The translations under genes were made by a program, and so were the position numbers. A stretch of 64,000 bases of DNA, taken from positions 69,005-133,004 of the forward strand of contig NZ_DAVG01000112.1 in NCBI RefSeq assembly GCF_002505485.1. The letters are read 5' to 3'. Shown one piece after another: positions 18,015 through 26,309 of this stretch. The notes under the pieces were generated by a model. The model was not told the DNA's origin. It was given only the letters and a program-made list of their open reading frames with translations, and made no database searches. Source of the DNA: Methanosarcina sp. UBA5. Its GTDB lineage: Archaea; Halobacteriota; Methanosarcinia; Methanosarcinales; Methanosarcinaceae. The stretch's first letter is position 1. Every line of letters begins with the position of its first letter.

Positions 18015-19208
18015 TCAAAGGTTGTATGCAAATTCACCATGCTGCGTTTTGTCAAGTCCGATGTTTTCTTCACTTTCGCTGACTTTAAGCCCTATAGTCC
18101 TGTTAAGTATGAATCCGATAAGGAGGGTACCGACAGCTGCATAAACAATTGTGACAACAACGCCTTGGAACTGGATTAGCAATTGCCCGGGATTTCCATA
18201 AAGGAGTCCAGTCCCTCCTACACTTGCAAATACACCTGTTAGAAGTGCACCTACTATTCCTCCTACGCCGTGTACTCCAAAGGCATCCAGTGAATCATCA
18301 TATCCAAACCTTTCTTTGAGTCCTACAGCTTTGTAGCACACGAAACTTGTGATCATACCTATAGGAATTGCTGCCATTGGAGAGACAAAACCTGCACCTG
18401 GAGTTATTGCAACAAGTCCTGCTAGAACCCCGGTTGCAAATCCCAGAGCAGTCGGATATCCAAAGTGACGCCATTCAAGTGCCATCCAGACAAAACCTGC
18501 AGCTGCGGGAGCTATAAGTGTTGTAATAAATGCAAGTGATGCGATCTCATTTGCAGCAAGAGCTGAACCTGCGTTGAACCCGAACCATCCGAACCAGAGA
18601 AGGCCACCTCCAAGGAGCGTCAGAGTAACGTTGTGTGGCTTTAATGGATCTACTCCAAAACCACGCCTCTTGCCAATGTAGGTCAGAATTGCAAGCGAGG
18701 AAATACCTGAAGTGATATGAACAACCGTGCCGCCTGCAAAGTCGAGAGCTTTTCCTGTTAGAAATCCTCCACCCCAGACCCAGTGGCAGACAGGTGCATA
18801 TACAATAAGTCCCCAGAGTGCGATGAACGCAATATAAGATTTAAACTTAACACGTCCTACAATTGCACCTGAAATCAGAGCAGGCGTAATTATTGCAAAC
18901 ATTCCCTGAAATGCAACAAATGCATAAGTTGGAATTGTGCCAGTTACTGAGTATGCATCAATCCCTTTCAGGAACGCATGTCCGAGGCCACCGACAAACG
19001 AGTTACCGTCTGCAAAAGCAAGCGAGTAACCTATCAATACCCATTCCAGAGCCATGATGCCCATCGCAACAAATGAATGCATCATGCTGCTCAGAACGTT
19101 TTTACGCTGGACCAGCCCGCCATAGAACAGCGCAAGTCCAGGAAGCATTAACAATACAAGTGCGGCTGAGATTAATACCCATACCGTGTCTGCTCCTTCT
19201 ATAGCCAT
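18015..19208 (-). CDS. amt: Ammonium transporter, copy 1
   Basis: The 397-residue protein has the Amt pattern MLPGLALFYGGLVQRKN at its start, DFAGGTVVHITSG with the conserved Asp and first pore His, and FGVHGVGGIVG with the second. It lies 30 bases after glnK on the same strand, the typical glnK-amt pairing in which the PII protein blocks the channel when ammonium is plentiful. The C-terminus, SEESEENIGLDKTQHGE, matches the cytoplasmic tail that contacts GlnK in the family. Confidence 0.95.
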   Translation of the reverse strand: MAIEGADTVWVLISAALVLLMLPGLALFYGGLVQRKNVLSSMMHSFVAMGIMALEWVLIGYSLAFADGNSFVGGLGHAFLKGIDAYSVTGTIPTYAFVAFQGMFAIITPALISGAIVGRVKFKSYIAFIALWGLIVYAPVCHWVWGGGFLTGKALDFAGGTVVHITSGISSLAILTYIGKRRGFGVDPLKPHNVTLTLLGGGLLWFGWFGFNAGSALAANEIASLAFITTLIAPAAAGFVWMALEWRHFGYPTALGFATGVLAGLVAITPGAGFVSPMAAIPIGMITSFVCYKAVGLKERFGYDDSLDAFGVHGVGGIVGALLTGVFASVGGTGLLYGNPGQLLIQFQGVVVTIVYAAVGTLLIGFILNRTIGLKVSESEENIGLDKTQHGEFAYNL

Positions 19209-19238
19209 ATTATTCCCTCATAGAGCGCTATTAGCTTT

Positions 19239-19589
19239 TCATAGAGCGCTAGGTCCGGTTTCATTAGTGCGAATCCTTATTACATCCTCTAGTGGCAGAA
19301 CAAATATCTTGCCGCTTCCGATGTAATAACCGTCATTGCCTTTTGCTCCGGTCTTTATTGCTTCAGTAACTGATTTCAGAAAATGGTCTTCTACTGCGAT
19401 TTCGATTTTTACTTTCTCAAGAAGATTTGCTTCATGTTCAGTTGCCCTGTAGATCTCTAGATGCCCTTTTTGCGCACCGTAACCGGCGACCGATGATACT
19501 GTTAATCTATTTACTGCAAGTTTCTGCAGTTCTCTTTTGACTGCATCGAGTCTTTCCGGCCTTATCATTGCGATTATGTATTTCATCAT
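19239..19589 (-). CDS. glnK: PII nitrogen-regulatory protein GlnK
   Basis: PII proteins are trimers that sense 2-oxoglutarate and ATP/ADP and gate Amt channels. Visible marks are MKYIIAMIRPERLDAVK at the start, the T-loop GYGAQKGHLEIYRATEHE, VKIEIAV, and the ATP-binding end TGAKGNDGYYIGSGKIFV. The residue matching Tyr-51 of enteric GlnB is His, so uridylylation at that site is impossible. ATGs at 19589 and 19586 are both possible behind GGTGG. It is first in the glnK-amt-amt block. Confidence 0.95.
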   Translation of the reverse strand: MMKYIIAMIRPERLDAVKRELQKLAVNRLTVSSVAGYGAQKGHLEIYRATEHEANLLEKVKIEIAVEDHFLKSVTEAIKTGAKGNDGYYIGSGKIFVLPLEDVIRIRTNETGPSAL

Positions 19590-19600
19590 GACCACCAATA

Positions 19601-19637
19601 GGTAATCTGTATCCGACTTAATAATATTTAAATATAT
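19601..19637 (-). promoter_or_regulatory. glnK: glnK promoter with NrpR-like operator
   Basis: A 14-bp imperfect inverted repeat GGTAATCTGTATCC (19601-19614) lies just upstream of glnK, and an ATATTTAAATATT TATA-like box is at about 19623-19636. The expected transcription start, some 25 bases below the box, falls in the 14-mer. The pattern GG-N10-CC resembles the methanogen NrpR operator GGAA-N6-TTCC. A second TATA-like stretch lies at about 19650-19667. Confidence 0.5.
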
Positions 19638-19855
19638 GCATTAGGGCATTATATATTTATATAGTAGCCAAAAAAAGTGATAAAGTGTAGTAGATTTTCT
19701 CCGCAATTATAGAGTTTAACAGAAGTTTTCGGTACTTTTTATAGTTAATATAAATTTGAAACCGGAGAAATCCGGGGTACCTGGCGTAAGTTCACTTTCC
19801 TCTTCTAATTGTTGCTATAAGAGAGCTTTTATTTAGTGAAAGCAAATTTAGAGGT

Positions 19856-20740
19856 ATGTTCGGAGAAATTGGAAGTGTAAAAAACGAAGCTGATGAAGTT
19901 TCCCTGCAAATTCTTGCCCTTTTCAGGGATAGCATCAGTGAAATTCGTCTGAATGTACCTGAATCCGTGTCAGATTATTTCAAGCCGGAGTATTCTCATT
20001 ATATTGTGATCCATACCCCCCTGAATATAAGGTTCCCTGAGAAAAAAGAAGAATGGAATATGCGTTTTTGCAAGGATATCGGAGTTTCGGTTGTGGAGTG
20101 TATCGTAGCTGAAACTGACAGAATTTACGTAAGAGGGCTCATGGCAGTTAATGGTTCAAAAATCTATGCTATTCTTCCTTTTACAACGATAGATGCGGAA
20201 AACGCAAAAAGAGCAACATTTCCTGAAGACCATATGGCCCGTGTGCGTGCGCAGGTGCTTCCTACTTTGCTTCCTGATATAAAAGGAGAAGAAACAATTC
20301 TCGATATTGGCAGCGGTTTCGGAAACCTTACAATGGAGCTTGCAAAAAACAATCCGGATTCAAAGGTTTACGGAATCGAGCTTCATGATTCACTTACAGG
20401 CCAGGCACAGATGAATGCTTATATCCTTGGTGTTCCGAATGTTGAGTTCAGGACCGGAAGCGCCTATGCCCTACCTTTTGAAGCCGATTCTGCGGATGTA
20501 GCTACCTGCTTTTTCATGCTTCACCACCTCGAAGACATCAAATTTGCCCTGTTTGAGATTAAGAGAGTGCTTAAAAACGGCGGCCTGTTGATCGCAGTTG
20601 AGCCGCTTGCAGATCAACACCACCATGGACCTCAACTCTCGAAAGCCGGATGGCAAGGACTCTTTGAAGATGTCGGCTTCGCAGTAGAAGTTGAGAGTGC
20701 GGAAGGAGCTGTGATTATAAAAGCTGTAAAAAGAGAATAA
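19856..20740 (+). CDS. Class I methyltransferase with N-terminal extra domain
   Basis: Residues from about 140 to 270 form a methyltransferase domain: LDIGSGFGNLTMELAK is the SAM loop, VYGIELHDS the acidic strand end, and ATCFFMLHHLEDI with LKNGGLLIAVEP the later motifs of the UbiE/Methyltransf_11 type. The first 135 residues form a separate domain I do not recognise, starting MFGEIGSVKNEADEV. The substrate is unknown. AGAGGT directly abuts the ATG, an unusually short spacing, so the start is not certain. The gene is flanked by non-coding DNA and seems monocistronic. Confidence 0.8.
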   Translation: MFGEIGSVKNEADEVSLQILALFRDSISEIRLNVPESVSDYFKPEYSHYIVIHTPLNIRFPEKKEEWNMRFCKDIGVSVVECIVAETDRIYVRGLMAVNGSKIYAILPFTTIDAENAKRATFPEDHMARVRAQVLPTLLPDIKGEETILDIGSGFGNLTMELAKNNPDSKVYGIELHDSLTGQAQMNAYILGVPNVEFRTGSAYALPFEADSADVATCFFMLHHLEDIKFALFEIKRVLKNGGLLIAVEPLADQHHHGPQLSKAGWQGLFEDVGFAVEVESAEGAVIIKAVKRE

Positions 20741-20869
20741 TCTAAAAAGAGGTACTTTAAGAAAATAATTTCAACAATAAGTCGGAAGACTATCAAGCAC
20801 ACAAATCCGGCTCTTGCTGATCCTTGTCATCTTTCAATCTATTCTGACACTTACCAGCCTCCTGTCACA

Positions 20870-21143
20870 GCTTCGTTGCTGCTTGAGATACCATCTCGGG
20901 AGGCACTCAGTAAGGGTCTCTGTGCTTATTGTCCCCCATTTTCCTACTTCAAGCAGGAACTTTACCATTGCTTTCTCCTATGGAACCTTGACAATGATCA
21001 CAAAGTAATACTTTCCGAGTGTAATAATGAGCAAGCAGTTTTCCGCCCACTTTTCGGAAGATCTCCTCTCCCCTGGCATCCCTCTCGGCAAAGCTTTTTA
21101 TCTGCTCAATCACTTTTTATGTCAATTTTCCGAGGATGACATA
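20870..21143 (-). pseudogene. Decayed GYD-domain protein gene
   Basis: On the minus strand the sequence reads YVILGKLT, a TAA stop, then KVIEQIKSFAERDARGEE, IFRKVGGKLLAHYYT, a 2-base loss, LGKYYFVIIVKVP, a TAG stop, and EKAMVKFLLEVGKWGTIS followed by TETLTE. Pieced together this is a GYD-domain protein of about 95 residues (a ferredoxin-fold family of unknown role). Two in-frame stops and a frameshift show it is dead. It occupies most of the otherwise gene-free stretch 20741-21330. Confidence 0.7.
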
Positions 21144-21302
21144 GATTGATATGCAAAAATGTATTGGATTGGAAGTATATAATAGGATGGATACTAAAGA
21201 TCCAACTTGTTGTTAGATATTGCACACTCCCGGGTTAGCCGTGTATCCATCCAAACAAGCGTTATTTTCAAACGATGATGAGTAACAGTATTTAGTATCG
21301 GT

Positions 21303-21312
21303 ATTTATATAT
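21303..21312 (+). promoter_or_regulatory. TATA box for the 942-aa lipoprotein gene
   Basis: ATTTATATAT lies about 20-25 bases before the ATG at 21331, and no ribosome site precedes that ATG. The spacing would put the transcription start at or next to the start codon, so the message may be leaderless. TAGTAT and ATACTA flank the box as an inverted repeat. Confidence 0.5.
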
Positions 21313-21330
21313 CAATACTAGACCCCTTTC

Positions 21331-24159
21331 ATGCCACTATCTTTACGATACATGTATCTTATCCTTATTGCAGTATTGCTCGGAGCGTTGCTTCCAATAG
21401 CTGGATGTATTCCGGAAAGTGAAGCTGCATCCGTAGATCAGAATAAGACCACAATGTCAGTAAACCTGACATACTACACAGAACAGCTACCGCCATATAA
21501 TTACATGGAAAACGGTACGCTAAAAGGGATTTCCGTTGATATCCTTGAGGCAGTTTCCAAGAAAATGGGGAAGAAAGTGACCAGGGAGGAGATAAACCTT
21601 GTTCCATGGACTGAGGGATACCAGAATGTTCTTTCCCATAATAATACCATACTCTTCACGACCGTCAGGATTCCTGAGCGTGAGCAATCTTTCAAATGGG
21701 TGGGACCCATCTATACATACACCAACGTCCTCTTTGCCCGACCGGACAGCGGAATCACAATTGAGAGTCCTGAAGATCTGAAGAAATACCGCATCGGAGT
21801 AATTGTTGATGATATTGCAGTCCAGCAGTTGCTCAATGCCGGCGTGAATAAAAGCCAGCTCGTGCAGGAAACAAATGCGTCCGCAATTATCGAAAAACTT
21901 AATAACGGCGAGATTGATCTATGGGCTTACCCGGAGGCTGCTGGCAGGTATCTCACCGAACAGGTAACTGGTAACTCTTACTCCTTCAAAGTTGTTTTTA
22001 AATTACAGGATCTGGAGGGCTACTACGCCTTCAACAAGAATGTTTCTGATTCAATGGTTATGTCTTTCCAGCAGGCACTTGATGCCATTAAGGAGGAGAA
22101 AGATAGCGCAGGCATCAGTACGTATTATCGAATTCTTGGGCGATATATTCCATCGATTGGCCTTGCCCAGCTAAATTACCTGACCGAAGAGTGGGCTCCT
22201 TTCAACTACCAGGAGGACGGAAATGTCACCGGTATCTCTGTTGAATTACTTGAGTCAATTTTCAAGAATGTAGGCGTGAACCGCTCACGGGCAGATGTCC
22301 GCATTGTCCCTCTGGCAGAAGGTTTCCAGATAGCGCAAAACAATACCAGTACGGTGCTTTTCTCCATTGTTCGCACACCGGAACGTGAACCTCTTTACAA
22401 GTGGGCAGGACCTTTTACCAAAGCCAGCTTCGTTCTCTATGCACCTGTGAGAAGTAACATTACGATATCCTCTTCAGAGGATCTCAATAAGTACCGGATC
22501 GGAGTGGTAAACGCTTCCATCGAAAACGATCTCCTGGCCAACCAGGGTGTGAATAAATCACAGATCGTCAATGGCCAGACACCTGAAGATCTCCTCCGGA
22601 TGCTGGAAGAGGGAAAGATTGACCTGTGGGCAACCGGGGATCTTGCCGGGAGGTATCAGATGTTGAAGACCTCAGAGAACCCCAACGCCTATAAGATCGT
22701 TTATACTCTGAGCGAGAACGACTTTTACTATATCTTTAGTAAAGATGTCCCGGATGCTATTGTCAGTGCCTTTGAGCAGGCTATCGAGACGGCGAGGAAT
22801 CAGAAGGACGAGCAGGGTGTCAGCGATTATGAACGGATAATTTACCGGAATTTAGGAGTCGGATGCGCCCAGCAGACATTTACGAATGATGCGGTAGTGA
22901 AGCTCGTAAATACAACCGCTGCAGCAGTCGAGAAGAATGCATCGGATACATTCCAGCGCATCAATGCAGGCGAAGCGCCGTATCGAGACGCAGAGGATCC
23001 GGCCCTTTATACTTTCGTGTACGATGAAAATATGACCATCGTTGCTCATGCAGACAATGTTCAGCTTGTCGGCAAAAATTTCAAGGGCAAAACCGATGTT
23101 ACCGGTAAACCATTCCGAGATGAAATTTTAGAAGGAGCACTGAAGAATGGGACAGGCTGGGTGGACTATGTCTATATGCATCCGGTCCAGACGAATCTGT
23201 ACTATAAGACCACTTACTATCGGTTAACCAATGGAAGCGATGGTAAGTCCTATATCGTGTGCAGCGGCAATTACAAGAACTGCCAGAACCAATCTGAAGT
23301 TACTCTTACTAACAATACAACTGCATCTCCAGAGGAACTCGTTGCATTTGTTGAGAAAGCCTTCGAATATGCACATGAGAACGGACAGGAAGCTGCTCTT
23401 CGTGAGTTCAATAACCAGACAGGTAAATTTGTCGATGGCGACCTGTATATCTTCGCATATGACATAAATGGCACAGCTCTGGCTCTACCTTTCCAGCCTG
23501 AGGTTGTCGGAACAAACCGTTGGAATCTCACGGATGCGAATGGAACCTTAGTTACCCAGGACCTGATCTCCACAGCACAGTCAGGAGGAGGTTTTGTCCG
23601 GTATCTCTATACAGACCCTGCAGACAACTTCACTGTCAAACAAAAATTGAGCTATGTAATGATGGTGAACCAGAGCTGGATCCTCGGGTCTGGCATTTAT
23701 AATCCACCGGAGAATTCGCCAATCGTGAATGTGGGAACAGATCCAAAGGTAAGAGAGGGACTGAAATCCTTTGTCGGGGAGGCGATTTCGTATGCCAATA
23801 CGAACGGAAAGGATGCTGTGATCGCGGAGTTCAATAACCAGAATGGAACGTTTGTTCGCGACAATCTCTATGTCTATGCCTCAGATTATAACGGAACGGC
23901 CCTGGCACTCCCCTATCAGCCCGAATTGATAGGAAAGGACCTTTCCGGACTCCAGGATCTCTACGGAGTTAATTATATCAGGGTCCAGATCTTCCTAGCA
24001 CAGCAGGGAGGAGGGTTTGTCTTCTACCACTATTACAACCCTGCCCATAACATGACCCTTGAGCCAAAAATGAGCTACGTCCAGAAAGTGGACGATACCT
24101 GGTGGCTTGGAGCGGGTACCTACATCGAAGACCTGAACCAGACCACCCAGCAGACTTAA
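21331..24159 (+). CDS. Secreted lipoprotein with two SBP and three Cache-like domains
   Basis: The 942-residue protein starts with a signal peptide ending in a lipobox-like PIAGC (Cys-26), so it is probably anchored outside the cell. Residues about 48-275 and 280-505 are two type-3 solute-binding domains: both have a Y-T-E..PFNY/PPYNY start, GISV(D/E)(I/L)LE and a RIPERE/RTPERE motif. Then follow three single-Cache-like units: about 525-647, 666-792 and 809-934, the last two with the repeats EFNNQTGKFV and EFNNQNGTFV. There is no kinase, methyl-accepting or membrane segment after the signal. It looks like an orphan sensor or binding protein. G+C is visibly higher than in the neighbours, which hints at transfer. 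Ligands are unknown. Confidence 0.85.
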   Translation: MPLSLRYMYLILIAVLLGALLPIAGCIPESEAASVDQNKTTMSVNLTYYTEQLPPYNYMENGTLKGISVDILEAVSKKMGKKVTREEINLVPWTEGYQNVLSHNNTILFTTVRIPEREQSFKWVGPIYTYTNVLFARPDSGITIESPEDLKKYRIGVIVDDIAVQQLLNAGVNKSQLVQETNASAIIEKLNNGEIDLWAYPEAAGRYLTEQVTGNSYSFKVVFKLQDLEGYYAFNKNVSDSMVMSFQQALDAIKEEKDSAGISTYYRILGRYIPSIGLAQLNYLTEEWAPFNYQEDGNVTGISVELLESIFKNVGVNRSRADVRIVPLAEGFQIAQNNTSTVLFSIVRTPEREPLYKWAGPFTKASFVLYAPVRSNITISSSEDLNKYRIGVVNASIENDLLANQGVNKSQIVNGQTPEDLLRMLEEGKIDLWATGDLAGRYQMLKTSENPNAYKIVYTLSENDFYYIFSKDVPDAIVSAFEQAIETARNQKDEQGVSDYERIIYRNLGVGCAQQTFTNDAVVKLVNTTAAAVEKNASDTFQRINAGEAPYRDAEDPALYTFVYDENMTIVAHADNVQLVGKNFKGKTDVTGKPFRDEILEGALKNGTGWVDYVYMHPVQTNLYYKTTYYRLTNGSDGKSYIVCSGNYKNCQNQSEVTLTNNTTASPEELVAFVEKAFEYAHENGQEAALREFNNQTGKFVDGDLYIFAYDINGTALALPFQPEVVGTNRWNLTDANGTLVTQDLISTAQSGGGFVRYLYTDPADNFTVKQKLSYVMMVNQSWILGSGIYNPPENSPIVNVGTDPKVREGLKSFVGEAISYANTNGKDAVIAEFNNQNGTFVRDNLYVYASDYNGTALALPYQPELIGKDLSGLQDLYGVNYIRVQIFLAQQGGGFVFYHYYNPAHNMTLEPKMSYVQKVDDTWWLGAGTYIEDLNQTTQQT

Positions 24160-24173
24160 CCAGCAGAAAATTG

Positions 24174-24206
24174 CCCCGGGCCAGTTGTCCGGGAAATTTA
24201 TTTTTT
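24174..24206 (+). terminator. Hairpin plus T-run after the lipoprotein gene
   Basis: CCCGG (24175-24179) and CCGGG (24189-24193) form a short GC stem followed by AAATTTATTTTTT. It lies 15 bases after the stop codon at 24159 and is a good terminator candidate. Confidence 0.6.
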
Positions 24207-24249
24207 AATTCATTCTGCCATAAATTAGTCCTCTTGAGCGCAGCAAAAA

Positions 24250-24335
24250 GGACCTTGTGCTCCCGAAGCGAAATTCGGGTGCCGAAGCGAAACTCGGGGC
24301 GAAAAGGACACTATCCTCCCGAGACGGGACTCGGG
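24250..24335. repeat. Three related hairpins between convergent genes
   Basis: CCCGAAGCGAAATTCGGG (24262-24279), CCGAAGCGAAACTCGG (24282-24297) and CCCGAGACGGGACTCGGG (24318-24335) are successive stem-loops; the first two share a GCGAAA loop. AAAAGGAC precedes the first and third, so the unit appears duplicated. The last abuts the modC stop and may terminate that transcript. Confidence 0.7.
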
Positions 24336-25460
24336 TTAAAAGACAATCATATCCGAAGTCCTGAGCCTGGCCATGCATTCGTCTCCTGTCTCTATTTTTA
24401 ATGAGTTAAAGACATGGTTTGCAACCTCTACCTTCAGGACATCCTCGCTTTCTTTGAGTATGAGAGACATTATCCGGCTGGTGCCTTTGTTTACCACATT
24501 CATTATTATCCCGTTGAACAGGTTCTTCCTGTCTTCCTTCTGGATGGTATGAATATTTCTCCTGTCCACGAGTTCAATATTTTCAGGTCTGATACCCCAG
24601 CTAACCCTATCTCCTGCCATGCGTTCTATATAGGGAGCGGTTATCTCGGTGCCAAGAGACCAGAGGAAAGTGCACTCGGCTTCCTGTCCATGGCCTTCAA
24701 CCACTGCATCGTCAAAGAGGTTTGAAAAGCCCACAAGTTCTGCAACGTAGCGGCTTTCTGGATGATAGAATACGTCTTCAGGGGAGCCAAGTTGCACCCT
24801 GCCATTATCAAAAACCACCATCCTGTCAGCCATGGTAAAGGCTTCTACAGGGTCGTGCGTAATGAAGATCACAGGAATTCCAAGCCTTTTCTGGATAGTC
24901 TTCAACTCTTTTTTCAGTTTCAGGCGGACAACTATATCCAGGGATGAGAAAGGCTCGTCCAGAAGCAGGATTTCTGGATCGGGTGCAAGGGCTCGGGCAA
25001 GAGCAACTTTCTGTTTCTGGCCTCCAGAAAGTTCATCAGGGTAGGCAAACTCAAGTTCTTCAATTCCCACTAGATTCAGCATCTCGTTTACTCTTTCCTT
25101 CTTTTCCATGGAGCTCAGGCCTTTTAACCCAAACTCAATATTCTGTCGAACATTCATGTGCGGGAAGAGGGCATTTTCCTGGAACATGTACCCTATTTTT
25201 CTTTTTTGAGGAGGCAAATTTATCTTTTTCTTACTGTCAAAATAGATGGTATCATTTATCCTGATAGATCCTGCATCCGGCTTCTCGAGCCCTGCAATAC
25301 AGCGGAGAGCTGTGGTTTTTCCCGAGCCGGAACAGCCGAAAAGGACCATGAAATCGGAACTTGCATCGAAGGTACAATGCATTGAAAAGCTGGGTTTTTC
25401 TGCTTTTTTCCCATATTTTCTCCCAAAGAATTTCTTTTCAATATCAACCTCAACAGTCAT
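24336..25460 (-). CDS. modC: ABC transporter ATPase, molybdate/tungstate type
   Basis: This is the ATP-hydrolysing subunit of an import system. Walker A GCSGSGKTT, Q-loop YMFQENALFPHM, signature LSGGQKQKVALARAL, Walker B ILLLDEPFSSLD and the switch His in FITHDPVEAF are all intact. The C-terminal 130 residues form a TOBE-like regulatory region, as in ModC and related importers. The ATG at 25460 follows AGGGTGA at about 9 bases and is preferred to the GTG at 25472. It lies just behind modB and at the end of the nif cluster, supporting molybdate supply for nitrogenase. Substrate is inferred. Confidence 0.85.
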   Translation of the reverse strand: MTVEVDIEKKFFGRKYGKKAEKPSFSMHCTFDASSDFMVLFGCSGSGKTTALRCIAGLEKPDAGSIRINDTIYFDSKKKINLPPQKRKIGYMFQENALFPHMNVRQNIEFGLKGLSSMEKKERVNEMLNLVGIEELEFAYPDELSGGQKQKVALARALAPDPEILLLDEPFSSLDIVVRLKLKKELKTIQKRLGIPVIFITHDPVEAFTMADRMVVFDNGRVQLGSPEDVFYHPESRYVAELVGFSNLFDDAVVEGHGQEAECTFLWSLGTEITAPYIERMAGDRVSWGIRPENIELVDRRNIHTIQKEDRKNLFNGIIMNVVNKGTSRIMSLILKESEDVLKVEVANHVFNSLKIETGDECMARLRTSDMIVF

Positions 25461-25547
25461 TCCTGATTTCACCCTGTTTTTGCCCTGATTTCACTTCTTA
25501 ACTCTCTTTGATTCTAGTTTCTTCTGCTATCATTTCCGTTCTCTATT

Positions 25548-26216
25548 TTATCGTTCGCCTAGCCTGCTCGTAATTGCAATCGTACCAAGGGAAATTATAA
25601 CCAGGATAACTACCAGTAGATTTGCAAGTTCGTCGTTCCCTGTCTGGTACGCCCCATAGATGGAGAGGGGCATTGTACTTGTCTTTCCAGGAATGTTTCC
25701 AGCAACCATCAGTGTTGCTCCAAATTCTCCTACTGCCCTTGCAAAACTCAGGATACAGCCTGCAACGATGCCTTTTTTTGCAAGGGGAAGGGTTATGAAG
25801 AGCGCGGTTTCGAACTCATTCCTGCCGAGGATACAGGAAGCTTCTTCCACGCTCCTGTCCACTGCCCCTATGGAAGACGAAGCGGTCTTTACCATCATGG
25901 GTAAGGATACGACAAAAGCTGCAATAGCTGCTGCCTGCCAGGTAAAAAGGATCCCGCTTCCCGTAATTTTAGTAAAAAAACTTCCAAGAATCCCATTTTT
26001 TCCAAGCAAAATAACCAGGATATACCCGGTTACTGTTGGGGGCAGAACAAGGGGAAGAGTCACGAGCACGTCAGCCAGCCATTTTCCGGTAAACTCTTTT
26101 TTTGCCAGCACATAGGCAATTAGAACCCCCAGAAAAGCCACAAAGAAAGTTGAAACTGCGGCAATTTTGAGAGTGAGCAGAAGCGGGCTCATGACAACTT
26201 GAAGCGTTTCTATCAA
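25548..26216 (-). CDS. modB: ABC transporter permease, molybdate type
   Basis: The 222-residue protein has about five to six membrane helices and the EAA loop that docks on the ATPase: EEASCILGRNEFETALFITL, then SFARAVGEFGATLMVAGNIPG, which is the typical ModB/WtpB signature. The frame starts with TTG at 26216 very close to AAAGGA; an ATG at 26192 is the alternative. It follows nifN by 93 bases on the same strand. No modA or wtpA gene for the binding protein is present nearby. Confidence 0.87.
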   Translation of the reverse strand: MIETLQVVMSPLLLTLKIAAVSTFFVAFLGVLIAYVLAKKEFTGKWLADVLVTLPLVLPPTVTGYILVILLGKNGILGSFFTKITGSGILFTWQAAAIAAFVVSLPMMVKTASSSIGAVDRSVEEASCILGRNEFETALFITLPLAKKGIVAGCILSFARAVGEFGATLMVAGNIPGKTSTMPLSIYGAYQTGNDELANLLVVILVIISLGTIAITSRLGER

Positions 26217-26309
26217 ATCCTTTCCAATTTCAGGTTTTGTTGAAAGTCTGAATCTATCCTTTCCGAGGGTCTTCAGTTATATATTCTGATTTTTTTGCCT
26301 TACTGTCGC

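Noticed and set aside
20876..21139. 87-codon plus frame
   Set aside because: It is antisense to the decayed GYD gene, whose reading explains the sequence better.
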